From: Rhizobium sp. ICMP 5592
Lineage (GTDB): Bacteria; Pseudomonadota; Alphaproteobacteria; Rhizobiales; Rhizobiaceae
Direction: 5' to 3'
Assembly: GCF_009498525.1 (NCBI RefSeq)
Contig: NZ_QSNT01000002.1
Location: 868,001 to 932,000, forward strand
DNA: 64,000 nucleotides
Position numbers and translations under genes: made by a program. The notes below the pieces were generated by a model, which saw only the letters and a program-made list of their open reading frames with translations, ran no database searches and was not told the origin of the DNA. This document shows, one piece after another, positions 36,030 through 44,438 of this stretch. Every line of letters starts with the position of its first letter. The first letter of the stretch is position 1.

Positions 36030-36917
36030 TCAAACCAGCAAGGCGGCCTTGTGCGCTTCGAAGAAGGCGCGCACGGTCTGCGGTTCCTTGCCGGTCAGCT
36101 TGTTGAAATCATTGGTGAGGATGTCGAATTTGCCGGCGCGGGCGTTGGCGTCGGCGGAGACGAGCATGTCGACCACGAATTTCGGCAGGCCGGCGCCGGT
36201 TAGGCCAGCGGCGAACTGTTCGTCGTTCACCTGCACGACCTCAAGCGGACGGTCGGTGACCTTGCTGACGACGGATGCCACATCTTCGATCGTCAGCGAT
36301 GTGGAGCCGGTCAGGGTATAGGTCGCGCTTTCCGTGGCGTCGGAGGCCAGTGCTGCGGCAATGGCGAGTGCGCAATCGTCGCGGCTGATGTTGCTGGTAC
36401 GGCCGCCGCCGGTTGCGGTGTACCATTTGCCGGTTGCGAGGCTATGCGGCAGGCCCATCAGGAAATTGTCGAAATACCAGGCGTCGCGCAGGATGGTGTA
36501 GCCGATGCCGCTCGCCTTGATGGCGTTTTCGGTGCCGAGATGGTCAGGCGCGAAGCTGACGAGCGAATCGTCCGGAGCCGGCATGGAGGTGTAGAGGATG
36601 TGCTTGACGCCGGCTTTCTTCGCAGCGTCGACGGCGGTCGTTTGTTGCTTCAGGCGCAGACCGGGAACGGCAAGCGCGTCGGTGCTGATGATCAGCAGGT
36701 GATCGATGCCGGCGAAGGCGGCAGGAAGAGTTGCGGCATCGTCGAAATCGGCCTTGCGGGTGATGACGCCCTTGGCGGCGAGCTCAGCGAGCTTCTCGGG
36801 GCTGCGGGTGGCGGCGATGATACGGCCGGGCGCAACCTTGTAGGTTTCCAGCAGGTGATGAATGACGCGCTGGCCGAGCTGGCCGGCGGCGCCGGTAACG
36901 AGGAGGGTGCTGCTCAT
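36030..36917 (-). CDS. NAD(P)H:quinone oxidoreductase, QorB/YtfG-like SDR
   Basis: A 295-residue atypical SDR of the NmrA/QOR2 type. VTGAAGQLGQRVIHHLL at residues 7-23 is the NADPH-binding start; ATRSPEKL sets NADP preference; the internal block HLGTENAIKASGIGYTILRDAWYFDN is typical of YtfG. ATG 36917 has AAGGA upstream. It is divergent from an HxlR regulator, the same layout as qorB/qorR (ytfG/ytfH) of E. coli, so quinone or aldehyde stress response is the likely role. Confidence 0.87.
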   Translation of the reverse strand: MSSTLLVTGAAGQLGQRVIHHLLETYKVAPGRIIAATRSPEKLAELAAKGVITRKADFDDAATLPAAFAGIDHLLIISTDALAVPGLRLKQQTTAVDAAKKAGVKHILYTSMPAPDDSLVSFAPDHLGTENAIKASGIGYTILRDAWYFDNFLMGLPHSLATGKWYTATGGGRTSNISRDDCALAIAAALASDATESATYTLTGSTSLTIEDVASVVSKVTDRPLEVVQVNDEQFAAGLTGAGLPKFVVDMLVSADANARAGKFDILTNDFNKLTGKEPQTVRAFFEAHKAALLV

Positions 36918-37054
36918 GTCTTTATCCTTGTTTGACCGCCGCAAGCTTGCAGGGGTTAGTTGCTCTCAAAAAGAGACTAGCACTACATTGGGATTTGACT
37001 TCGATCTGTAAAGGAGGCAGTTTTTCGGCTCTACGTTACTAAAAGGGAACCGTC

Positions 37055-37471
37055 TTGAGCACTAGCGCCGTCATCACTCTGCGTAGCACGAAAGCACCCT
37101 TGCGTGCCGTCGATATCAGCAAGGTCACATTTACTGATTGCCCGGTACGGGATCTGGTCTCGCAGATCGGCGGCAAGTGGTCTGTGCTGTTGCTGGAGGC
37201 CCTGGCGCAACGGCCCTATCGCTTCGGCGAGCTGCGTCGCATGGTGCCCGATATTTCGCAACGCATGCTGACGCAGACGCTGCGGGAACTCCAGCGCGAC
37301 GGCTATGTCGGCCGCGAGGTTTTCCCGACCAAGCCGCCAAGCGTCGAATATCGCATGACCGATCTCGGCTACTCCCTCTATGAGCCGCTGGCACAGCTTT
37401 TGAACTGGGCCGAAGCCAATCATGAGGCGGTGCGCGCCGCGCGCGCTCATTTCGATCAATCCCCGGACTGA
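37055..37471 (+). CDS. HxlR-family transcriptional regulator
   Basis: Winged-helix redox or aldehyde sensor, 138 residues. [21 protein letters not shown] at about residues 27-47 contains the conserved Cys29 and the GGKW motif. [19 protein letters not shown] is the recognition region. The start is a TTG at 37055 with AAGGGA eight bases ahead. The 137-base gap to the divergent quinone oxidoreductase gene must hold its operator. The FAD monooxygenase gene follows 10 bases after its stop. Confidence 0.88.
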   Translation: MSTSAVITLRSTKAPLRAVDISKVTFTDCPVRDLVSQIGGKWSVLLLEALAQRPYRFGELRRMVPDISQRMLTQTLRELQRDGYVGREVFPTKPPSVEYRMTDLGYSLYEPLAQLLNWAEANHEAVRAARAHFDQSPD

Positions 37472-37481
37472 GTACGATCCC

Positions 37482-38729
37482 GTGAAATCCCTGAGAATCG
37501 CCATTGTCGGCGCCGGACCTGCCGGGCTTGCCGCTGCCCTGTTTCTGTCGCGTGCTGGTCATGCGACGGAGATTATCGAACGTTTCGACAATCCCGCGCC
37601 GGTGGGATCCGCGCTGATGCTGCAGCCGACCGGTCTGACCGTGTTGGAGTCGCTCGGCCTTGGCCCCGCCATTCACGCGGCTGGCAATCGTATCGACCGG
37701 TTGTTCGGCACCGAGACGAAGCGCGGCTGCACCGTTCTCGACGTGCGTTATGACGCGCTGGCCGGCGGACGCTATGGGCTCGCGGTTCATCGCGCCGCAC
37801 TGTTCGACACGCTCTACCATGAAGTCTCCGCCCGGAGACATTTGATTTTCACTGGACGGCGGGTGGTCTCGTCGCTGGAAGAGGGCGATCAGACCTATCT
37901 TGTGGTCGAGGGCAATGAGCGGCTGGGACCCTATGACCTTGTCATTGACGCCAGCGGCGCGCGTTCCGAACTGGTCACGGCTTCGCCGGTAGCGCCGGGG
38001 GCACGTAACCTCGCCTATGGCGCCTTTTGGGCGACGCTGGATTGTCCGGATGGACTGGTGGATGAGAGGGCGCTGACGCAGCGCTACGATCAGGCAAAGG
38101 TGATGATCGGCGTGCTGCCGATCGGGCGGCGGAGGCCGGATATGCCGAAGCAGGCGGCGTTGTTCTGGAGCCTGAAAGTTGCGGATGTCGACGAGGTGCG
38201 CCGGCAGGGGCTCGATCGCTGGAAGGTGGCGATCCGTGGCTATTGGCCGGAATGCCAGCCCTTGCTCGATCAGATCACGGATTGGGAGCAGTTGACGCTG
38301 GCGCGATACGCCCATCGAACCATGGCCACGCCCTGTAGCGGCCGCACGGTCTTTGTGGGCGATGCCGCGCATTCCACCAGCCCGCAGCTCGGGCAGGGCG
38401 CCAATATGGCGCTGCTGGATGTGGCGGCACTTGCGCATGCCTTGGCGAGCAACGAGGATATCGGGACGGCGCTTGCCGCCTATGCGCAGGCGCGGCGGCT
38501 GCATGTGCGGCTGTTCCAGCTGCTGTCGCTGGCGTTTACGCCGTTCTATCAATCGGATTCGGTAGCCCTTGCCTGGGTTCGCGACCGGCTGGTCGCCATC
38601 ATCGCCAAGATACCGCCGGGGCCGCAGATACTGGCGTCGATTGTTTCCGGCACTCTGGTCGACCCCTTCGCTGCGGCCGGCCTTAGCGAATGCGATTGGC
38701 TGCGGAACGTTGTTCCGCAGCCATCCTGA
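37482..38729 (+). CDS. FAD-dependent monooxygenase (PHBH fold)
   Basis: A 415-residue flavoprotein hydroxylase. It has the FAD Rossmann motif IVGAGPAGLAAALFLSRAG at residues 8-26 and GDAAHSTSPQLGQGANMALLD near 288-308, the second FAD motif. The DG motif of the group appears as DLVIDASGARS. The start is a GTG at 37482; upstream sequence belongs to the HxlR gene. Likely co-transcribed with it. Substrate unknown. The gene ends with a hairpin inside its last codons and abuts the converging MFS gene. Confidence 0.85.
   Translation: MKSLRIAIVGAGPAGLAAALFLSRAGHATEIIERFDNPAPVGSALMLQPTGLTVLESLGLGPAIHAAGNRIDRLFGTETKRGCTVLDVRYDALAGGRYGLAVHRAALFDTLYHEVSARRHLIFTGRRVVSSLEEGDQTYLVVEGNERLGPYDLVIDASGARSELVTASPVAPGARNLAYGAFWATLDCPDGLVDERALTQRYDQAKVMIGVLPIGRRRPDMPKQAALFWSLKVADVDEVRRQGLDRWKVAIRGYWPECQPLLDQITDWEQLTLARYAHRTMATPCSGRTVFVGDAAHSTSPQLGQGANMALLDVAALAHALASNEDIGTALAAYAQARRLHVRLFQLLSLAFTPFYQSDSVALAWVRDRLVAIIAKIPPGPQILASIVSGTLVDPFAAAGLSECDWLRNVVPQPS
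38698..38722. terminator. Coding-embedded hairpin at the end of the monooxygenase gene
   Basis: GGCTGCGGAAC and GTTCCGCAGCC form a perfect 11-bp stem with a three-base loop, ending five bases before the stop codon. The stops of this gene and the converging MFS gene directly adjoin, so a terminator had to be placed within coding sequence. There is no long T-run. Confidence 0.5.
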
Positions 38730-39944
38730 TTATTTCTGCCGTTCGGTCAGGAAGATAAGAAGCGCAATCACAGGGAACGCGACGCCGATCCACGAGGTAA
38801 GGTTCCAGCCGCCGGTGGCATAGGCCCAGCCGCCGAGCGCGGAGCCGATTGCGCCGCCGCCAAAGAATGTCGCCATGTAGAGACCGTTCAGGCGGCTGCG
38901 ATGTTCAGCGCTCAGCGCATAGATGGCGCGCTGGCCGACCACGAGATTGGTCTGCACGCCGAAATCGAGCATGATGCCCGAGAGCGTCAGGGTGAGGAGC
39001 GCCACCAGGGAGCCGCTGCCAGAAGCATGGCCGATGAGGAAAGCGACGATGGCGAGCACCATGGCAGAGCCGGTGGCGAGCTTCGTCAGGCCACGATCGG
39101 CAAGGCGTCCGGCGATCGGCGAAGCGATAGCCCCTGCGGCACCAGCCAGAGCGAAGAGCGCAATACCGTTCTGCGTCAGGCCGAAGGCCGGGCTTGCCAG
39201 CAGTAACGGCGTCGTCGTCCAGAACAGGCTGAAGGCGCCGAACATGCAGGCCTGATAGAGGGCACGGCGTTGCAAGACCGGCTCATGCAGAGCGAGATGA
39301 CCCATTGATGAGAGCAACTGGCCATAATGCAGCTTGGTATGCGGAAGGCGGGTCGGCAGGACGATGCGCAGGATGACGGCAAGGCAGATCATGACTCCGG
39401 CGGAGAGCATGTAGACCGCATGCCAGGACAGCAGTTCCGACAGGAAGCTTGCTGCCGGGCGGGCCAGCATGATGCCGACGAGCAGGCCGCTCATGACATT
39501 GCCGACAACCGCGCCACGGCTGGCATCCGGCGCCATATGGGCGGCGAAGGGCACCAAGACTTGAACGGCGACGGAGGCAAGGCCAATACAGAGCGAGGCC
39601 AGCAGGAAGAGCGACGGCGACCATGCGAAGGCAGCGCCGACGAGCGCCACGGCTGCAAGCGCGACCAGCGTCAGAACCAGCCGGCGATTCTCGAGGAGAT
39701 CGCCGAGCGGCACGATCAGTAGCAGGCCAAGGCCATAACCGATCTGCGTCAGCGTTACGATCAGGCCTGTTGCCGCCGGCGTGAAGCCGAGCGCCTGGCT
39801 GATCGGGCCGGCCAGCGGCTGGCCGTAATAGAGATTGGCGGCCACCAGCCCGCAGGCGGCTGCGAACATGAAGGTCATCAATGGCGAAATGGTCTTTGCG
39901 GGGAGCGGTGTGCTCTCCCGCGTGGCGGCAGTGGTGGCGGGCAT
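38730..39944 (-). CDS. MFS transporter, drug/efflux type
   Basis: Inner-membrane transporter of 404 residues with about twelve helices. The motif A-like loop GDLLENRRLVLTL (about 101-113) follows helix 2, and a central loop of moderate length separates the halves. The N-terminal 20 residues are polar. It lies 55 bases downstream of a TetR regulator on the same strand, the common layout for an inducible exporter under its own repressor. The substrate is unknown. Confidence 0.9.
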   Translation of the reverse strand: MPATTAATRESTPLPAKTISPLMTFMFAAACGLVAANLYYGQPLAGPISQALGFTPAATGLIVTLTQIGYGLGLLLIVPLGDLLENRRLVLTLVALAAVALVGAAFAWSPSLFLLASLCIGLASVAVQVLVPFAAHMAPDASRGAVVGNVMSGLLVGIMLARPAASFLSELLSWHAVYMLSAGVMICLAVILRIVLPTRLPHTKLHYGQLLSSMGHLALHEPVLQRRALYQACMFGAFSLFWTTTPLLLASPAFGLTQNGIALFALAGAAGAIASPIAGRLADRGLTKLATGSAMVLAIVAFLIGHASGSGSLVALLTLTLSGIMLDFGVQTNLVVGQRAIYALSAEHRSRLNGLYMATFFGGGAIGSALGGWAYATGGWNLTSWIGVAFPVIALLIFLTERQK

Positions 39945-39999
39945 GTCTTGATCCTTGATGCGGGCTAGGGGAGTATGCTCCCCGAAAATTCGATGAAAA

Positions 40000-40617
40000 T
40001 CAGTCCAGTAATTTCATGGCCACTTCGGCGACGGCGAGCATCTGCTCGTCTCCCCGGCCGGTTTTTCCGATCACGCGCATGCCCTTGGTGAGGCAGAGCA
40101 GCGTGCAGGCGGTGCTTTCGGCGTCGATATGCTTGGGTATGGAGCCATCGCTCTGTCCGAGGCGGATCAGATCCAGGATGCGGCGCTCGTCGAAATCGAA
40201 AGCCACACCGACGCGGCCGGCGACTTCCTCGTCGAAAAGCGCGAGTTCGGTCGCGCTGCCAACGACGAGGCAACCTCTTCGACCGACCTCGCCGCAGGAC
40301 GCCTCGGCAAAGAATCTCACCAATATCCGCAGCTTTTCGTAGCCGCTATCCGCCGTCGATAAGGCTTCGTCGATCAAATGCTGCCGCACATGGCGATATC
40401 GGCCAAAAGCGGCGAGGAATATGCCACGCTTGTCTCCGAACGCCTTGTAGACGCTGCCGGCCGTCAGCCCCATGGCCTCGGTCAATTCGCTGATCGAGGC
40501 GGCATAATAGCCGCGCTCGGAAAAGACACGCAGCGCCTCGTCGAGAGCGGCGTCCATATCGAATTCACGCGGGCGGCCGCGCAGCTTCGGTGAAATGTCC
40601 AATGAGTCCGTTGTCAT
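40000..40617 (-). CDS. TetR/AcrR-family repressor of the MFS exporter
   Basis: A 205-residue regulator. The HTH lies at about residues 22-68: ALDEALRVFSERGYYAASIS then ELTEAMGLTAGSVYKAFGDK. The C-terminal part keeps the CGEVGRRGCLVVGSATE block of the AcrR-type group. A 16-base dyad lies 13 bases upstream of its start. The unit TetR-MFS appears autoregulated. Confidence 0.9.
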   Translation of the reverse strand: MTTDSLDISPKLRGRPREFDMDAALDEALRVFSERGYYAASISELTEAMGLTAGSVYKAFGDKRGIFLAAFGRYRHVRQHLIDEALSTADSGYEKLRILVRFFAEASCGEVGRRGCLVVGSATELALFDEEVAGRVGVAFDFDERRILDLIRLGQSDGSIPKHIDAESTACTLLCLTKGMRVIGKTGRGDEQMLAVAEVAMKLLD

Positions 40618-40629
40618 GTGGCATGTTTA

Positions 40630-40645
40630 GGAAATGATCGTTTCC
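40630..40645. promoter_or_regulatory. TetR operator candidate
   Basis: GGAAATGATCGTTTCC is a 16-base dyad, symmetrical except for one base pair (GGAAA-N-GATC-N-TTTCC). Thirteen bases before the TetR start, overlapping the expected promoter. Confidence 0.6.
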
Positions 40646-40727
40646 AAATCAAGCGGAATTTTGCATCGCAACAAAATCGTGATGCGTATTGCTCGGTTTT
40701 CGGAGATCTTAACGATCTCTGGCAGGT

Positions 40728-41234
40728 CTATTCGTAGAGGATCGCCATATTGATGGTGTCGATATAGCGCCCATCGATGCAGGCGGATTTGCGCGCAATG
40801 CCCTCCCGGACAAAGCCGACCCTCTCATAAAGGACGATGGCGCGGGCATTATCGGCGTGCACGCTCAGTTCCACGCGCACGAAGCCGGCGTCGCGTGCCG
40901 CCTGCAGGGTCGCCTCTATCAGCCGCTGTCCCAGGCCTTGGCCGCGATAGGCCGGAATGAGCCCCATGCCGAGTTTGCCGCCATGGGCATGCGAGGGGAA
41001 GAAATGACGGCTGATGTCGCACCAGCCGACCACCGTTTCTCCGTCCAAGGCGACGAATTGCGGATTGCCGTTCCTGATCATGCCGAGCACGAAGGTGCGT
41101 GTTTCCTCCAGCGGAAATGCTTCTAGCAGGGACAGATATTTTCGTTCACGCGCGACGGTATCAAGAGCCTTGTGAAAGCCCTCGATATGCTCGCTTGCTA
41201 CCGGCAGTATCCGGATCTCGGTCGTGCTGGTCAT
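40728..41234 (-). CDS. GNAT N-acetyltransferase
   Basis: A 168-residue acetyltransferase with the acetyl-CoA motif MGLIPAYRGQGLGQRLIEATLQ (core RGQGLGQRL) and the C-terminal block NARAIVLYERVGFVREG. This resembles the small-molecule GNAT group. Start choice is uncertain: ATG 41234 fits family length, ATG 41252 and 41261 are also in frame and none has a good RBS. Separated by 110 bases from the TetR gene. Confidence 0.85.
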   Translation of the reverse strand: MTSTTEIRILPVASEHIEGFHKALDTVARERKYLSLLEAFPLEETRTFVLGMIRNGNPQFVALDGETVVGWCDISRHFFPSHAHGGKLGMGLIPAYRGQGLGQRLIEATLQAARDAGFVRVELSVHADNARAIVLYERVGFVREGIARKSACIDGRYIDTINMAILYE

Positions 41235-41323
41235 GGATGTCGATATCCCCATGCAAATCAAGGCTATATCGACATTATTGATCGATCTGGCGGCTGTCCA
41301 TATTCACCTCCGCCAATGACAGG

Positions 41324-42259
41324 TCACAAATCCAGCACCCAGGTCTGGCCGTTCAATTCCGGACCGAACATCCGGTGCTTCTCCTCCGAGACAAGCCGGA
41401 AACCTGCCTTGATATAGATGGCTCGGGCGGCGTCGAGGATGTCGTTGGTCCAGAGCGAGAGTTGCCGGTAACCGGCGTCCCGCGAGAAGCGGATGCATTC
41501 GTCGACCAGCAATTTGCCGAGGCCGAGACCGCGCGCCGTCTTGTCGATGTAAAGTAGCCGGAGCTTTGCAATGCCCTCGCCACCGTCGGTAATCATGACG
41601 GAGCCGATATTCTGGCCACCGCGTTCGGCGATCCAGCATCGTTCCTTATCCGGGTTGAACTTGGACAGGAAGTCGCCCCCGACCTTCGCGACCAGTCCTT
41701 CAAAACGGTCATCCCAACCGAATTCTTCCGTGTAGAAGCGGGCCTGACTTTGCACGACCCAGCCGATGTCGCCCGGACGGTGGGCTCGAATGACGAGGGG
41801 CGGCGGTGCATTGTGGTCCGATCCGAGCGTGGTCTGGATCGTCCGCATCGCTTCGACGATGCGCTCGGATTCACCGGGGGCAAGCGCGTCGAAATGCCCG
41901 GCGAGCTGGGCGCGGGAACGGCGGACAAATTCGAGAAACTGCGCCTGTCCCTTGTCGGTGACAGTGATGATCTGGCTGCGCAGATCGCTAGGATCGGGCT
42001 TGGTCTCGATCAGGCCGTCTTCGCGGAAACGCTTCAGGATGCGGCTGAGGTAGGCGGGATCGAGGTGCAGATCGCGGGTAAGCGTCGAGGCGGCGATGCC
42101 GCCGTGGGAGCCGATTTCGAACAGCACGCGGGCGTCGGTCAACGTGTAAGAGCTGTCGAGATAGGCTTTGTTCAGAACGCCGAGGAAATTCGTGTAAAAA
42201 CGGTTGAAGTCGCGGACCGCGTCGATGGTCGCGAGTTCCGTGGTAACAGACATGGACAT
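41324..42259 (-). CDS. MarR-type HTH fused to a GNAT acetyltransferase
   Basis: A 311-residue fusion. Residues 1-145 are a MarR-like winged helix (ARVLFEIGSHGGIAASTLTR, LSRILKRFREDGLIE). Residues 155-311 are a GNAT domain with RLLYIDKTARGLGLGKLLVD (core RGLGLGKLL) and ARAIYIKAGFRLV. The fusion is a recognised architecture in proteobacteria, in which the acetyltransferase may sense acetyl-CoA or modify its ligand. GGGAG precedes the ATG at 42259. Target genes are unknown; its neighbours are unrelated enzymes. Confidence 0.87.
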   Translation of the reverse strand: MSMSVTTELATIDAVRDFNRFYTNFLGVLNKAYLDSSYTLTDARVLFEIGSHGGIAASTLTRDLHLDPAYLSRILKRFREDGLIETKPDPSDLRSQIITVTDKGQAQFLEFVRRSRAQLAGHFDALAPGESERIVEAMRTIQTTLGSDHNAPPPLVIRAHRPGDIGWVVQSQARFYTEEFGWDDRFEGLVAKVGGDFLSKFNPDKERCWIAERGGQNIGSVMITDGGEGIAKLRLLYIDKTARGLGLGKLLVDECIRFSRDAGYRQLSLWTNDILDAARAIYIKAGFRLVSEEKHRMFGPELNGQTWVLDL

Positions 42260-42327
42260 CGTCTCCCTGCAATATGGGAAACGATGTCCATTATTTATTG
42301 GACCCAGTCAAGTAAATTCGATTTGAT

Positions 42328-43047
42328 TCATGCCGCCTGGCTGGCGCGTGTCTTTTCCGCGCCGAGAGCAAAATCGACGGCGGTTTGCGCGTGGATCGTG
42401 GTGGAATCAAAGCCCGGCAGAGCGAGCCCGTTCGGATCGAGGATCAGGCAGATCTCGGTGCATCCGAGGATGACGCTGTCGGCGCCCGCAGCCTTGGCGC
42501 GTTCGATGATCTCTACCAGTGTCTTGCGCGACTCGTCCCTGACGATGCCGGCGCAGAGCTCGTTGAAGATGATGTCGTGGACGCTGGTGCGGTCTTCGGC
42601 GCTTGGCACCATGATGGAAACGCCGTTGCGGGCCATGCGATCGGCGTAGAAGCCGTGCTCCATCGTGTAGCGGGTGGCGAGCAGCAGCGGCTTGACGCGG
42701 CCTGCGGCCTTCAGCGCGGCCGCCGTCTCGTCGATGATGTTGATCAGCGGCACGGAAATGCGCGCGGCAACCTCCGGAGCGATCAGGTGCATGGTGTTGG
42801 TGCAGATCAGCACGCATTCGGCGCCGGCGGCCTGCAGGCGGTGTGCGACATCGCCGAGGCGGGTCGCGGCGGCATCCCAGCGTCCGGCCTTTTGGAGCGA
42901 AACGATCTCTTCGAAATTGACGGAGTACATCAATACCTCGGCGGAGGCGAGGCCTCCCAGGCGATCGCGAACCATCTCGTTGATCAGGCGATAATAGACC
43001 GCTGAACTTTCGAAACTCATTCCGCCGATCAGGCCGATGATACGCAT
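42328..43047 (-). CDS. Aspartate/glutamate racemase family protein
   Basis: PLP-independent amino acid racemase of 239 residues. It opens IIGLIGGMSFESSAVYYRLIN. The two catalytic cysteines are visible in LICTNTMH (about residue 82) and ILGCTEICLI (about residue 193). ATG 43047 has GGAGAG upstream; the longer frame to 43158 lies in the intergenic region. It is divergent from an Lrp/AsnC regulator with 159 bases between, including a strong dyad, so amino-acid-responsive control is likely. Confidence 0.9.
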   Translation of the reverse strand: MRIIGLIGGMSFESSAVYYRLINEMVRDRLGGLASAEVLMYSVNFEEIVSLQKAGRWDAAATRLGDVAHRLQAAGAECVLICTNTMHLIAPEVAARISVPLINIIDETAAALKAAGRVKPLLLATRYTMEHGFYADRMARNGVSIMVPSAEDRTSVHDIIFNELCAGIVRDESRKTLVEIIERAKAAGADSVILGCTEICLILDPNGLALPGFDSTTIHAQTAVDFALGAEKTRASQAA

Positions 43048-43147
43048 GATGCTGCTCTCCGTTCTTGTTTTGAGTGGTGGAATAGTGCGGCATGTCAGCC
43101 GCCTTGTGTTTGCAATCTTTGTCGCGAGAGCATTTTCTTCTGCAGTT

Positions 43148-43177
43148 TTTTGCGCCATTATGTCAAATGACGCAAAA
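43148..43177. promoter_or_regulatory. Lrp/AsnC operator candidate
   Basis: A 30-base inverted repeat: TTTTGCG-C-CATT, six-base centre, AATG-A-CGCAAAA. Eleven of twelve arm positions pair. It lies 29 bases before the Lrp-type gene and 100 bases from the divergent racemase start. Confidence 0.65.
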
Positions 43178-43206
43178 GTACAGCGTCACCATGGAGATTG
43201 CCGCGC

Positions 43207-43671
43207 ATGCTGGACGAACGCGACCGGAAGATTCTCGACCTCCTGCAGACGGATGCCGGTATCTCGGTGACCGATCTTGCCGATCGGGTGGCGTTGTCGG
43301 TCTCGGCCTGCTCGCGGCGCATCCAGCGGCTGGAGGAGAGCGGTCATATCGCGCGGCGTATCGTCGTCCTCGACCGAGAGAAAATGGGCGTGCCGACAAC
43401 GGTCTATGCGCTGATCAAGACCGCTCATCATGCCGACGAATGGATCGAAAGGTTTCGCAAGGCGATCGGCGATATTCCTGAGATCGTCGAGGCGCACCGG
43501 CTGACGGGCAATTACGATTACATCCTGAAGATCGTGCTGCCGCGCGTCGAGCAGTATGATGTCATCTACAAGAAGATCGTTCGCAAGGTGGAACTGTTCG
43601 ATGTATCCGCCTCGATCTCGATGGAGGAGCTGAAAAGCGGCGCCTCCATTCCCGTTGGCTATGCGCAATAG
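43207..43671 (+). CDS. Lrp/AsnC-family transcriptional regulator
   Basis: A 154-residue regulator with HTH at about 5-60 (DERDRKILDLLQTDAGISVT, LSVSACSRRIQRLEESG) and a RAM ligand-binding domain (VYALIKTAHHADEWIERF onwards). ATG 43207 follows GGAG at ten bases. A TTG at 43198 is also in frame but too close to that RBS. It is expected to bind the dyad at 43148 and control both itself and the racemase gene. Confidence 0.9.
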   Translation: MLDERDRKILDLLQTDAGISVTDLADRVALSVSACSRRIQRLEESGHIARRIVVLDREKMGVPTTVYALIKTAHHADEWIERFRKAIGDIPEIVEAHRLTGNYDYILKIVLPRVEQYDVIYKKIVRKVELFDVSASISMEELKSGASIPVGYAQ

Positions 43672-43763
43672 GTCCATAGAGTCGCAGGCTGGTTTTGCAT
43701 ATTATCTCGGTGAATTCTCTCCGCTAAGGTGTCATGGCATGTGTGCTTTAGAGGCAATTTGTC

Positions 43764-44318
43764 ATGAGCAATGCTGACATTCAGAGCTATGCCGTGCCAG
43801 GCGAAAAGTTGTTGTGGCTGGGCCGGCCGAAACAAGGCCTTATGTTTAGCAGGAAGGACCTGCTTCTGGTGCCATTCTCGCTGATGTGGGGTGGCTTTGC
43901 GATCTTTTGGGAAAGCATGGCTGCGCGCCAAGCCAATGCACCGTTGTTTTTCAAGCTGTGGGGTCTGCCTTTCATTCTGATCGGCTTGTACCTCATCATC
44001 GGTCGTTTCGCGCTGGACGCATTTGTCCGCGCCAGAACACAGTATGCAGTCAGCGATCAGCGTATCATGATCTTGCGTGAAGGCTGGTTTTCCAAGTTTC
44101 TGACCGTACCGCTGGAGCAGTTGCAGACCTTGGATCTGGATCAGAATGGCAATGGAACGGGTACGATCAGCTTCGGAAACGATGTCCAGATCGGCTATGG
44201 CCGCCGTGGGGGCGGCATCGGCCTTTGGACGCCCGCGCTTTCGAACACCCCTAAATTTCTCGGTATCGCCGATGTGCGGGAGACGTTCGATCTGATCCAG
44301 CGAGCGCGAAATCGCTGA
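43764..44318 (+). CDS. PH-domain (bPH-type) membrane protein
   Basis: A 184-residue protein with two membrane helices at about 34-52 and 64-82, then a bacterial PH-like domain starting TQYAVSDQRIMILREGW and SVPLEQL-like FLTVPLEQLQTLDLD. Proteins of this kind are membrane-anchored and their role is mostly unknown. Monocistronic by position, with no strong RBS. I do not recognise a specific function. Confidence 0.75.
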   Translation: MSNADIQSYAVPGEKLLWLGRPKQGLMFSRKDLLLVPFSLMWGGFAIFWESMAARQANAPLFFKLWGLPFILIGLYLIIGRFALDAFVRARTQYAVSDQRIMILREGWFSKFLTVPLEQLQTLDLDQNGNGTGTISFGNDVQIGYGRRGGGIGLWTPALSNTPKFLGIADVRETFDLIQRARNR

Positions 44319-44438
44319 TGACATTTTCGATTATGCCGTAAGAATCACGTCCGCACAGGTGCCATGCATAAAAGGCGGTTGCTGGCCGTCGCCCTCAACT
44401 CTACGTTTGCGGCGATGTAATAGACGCGGGGTGTCGTT

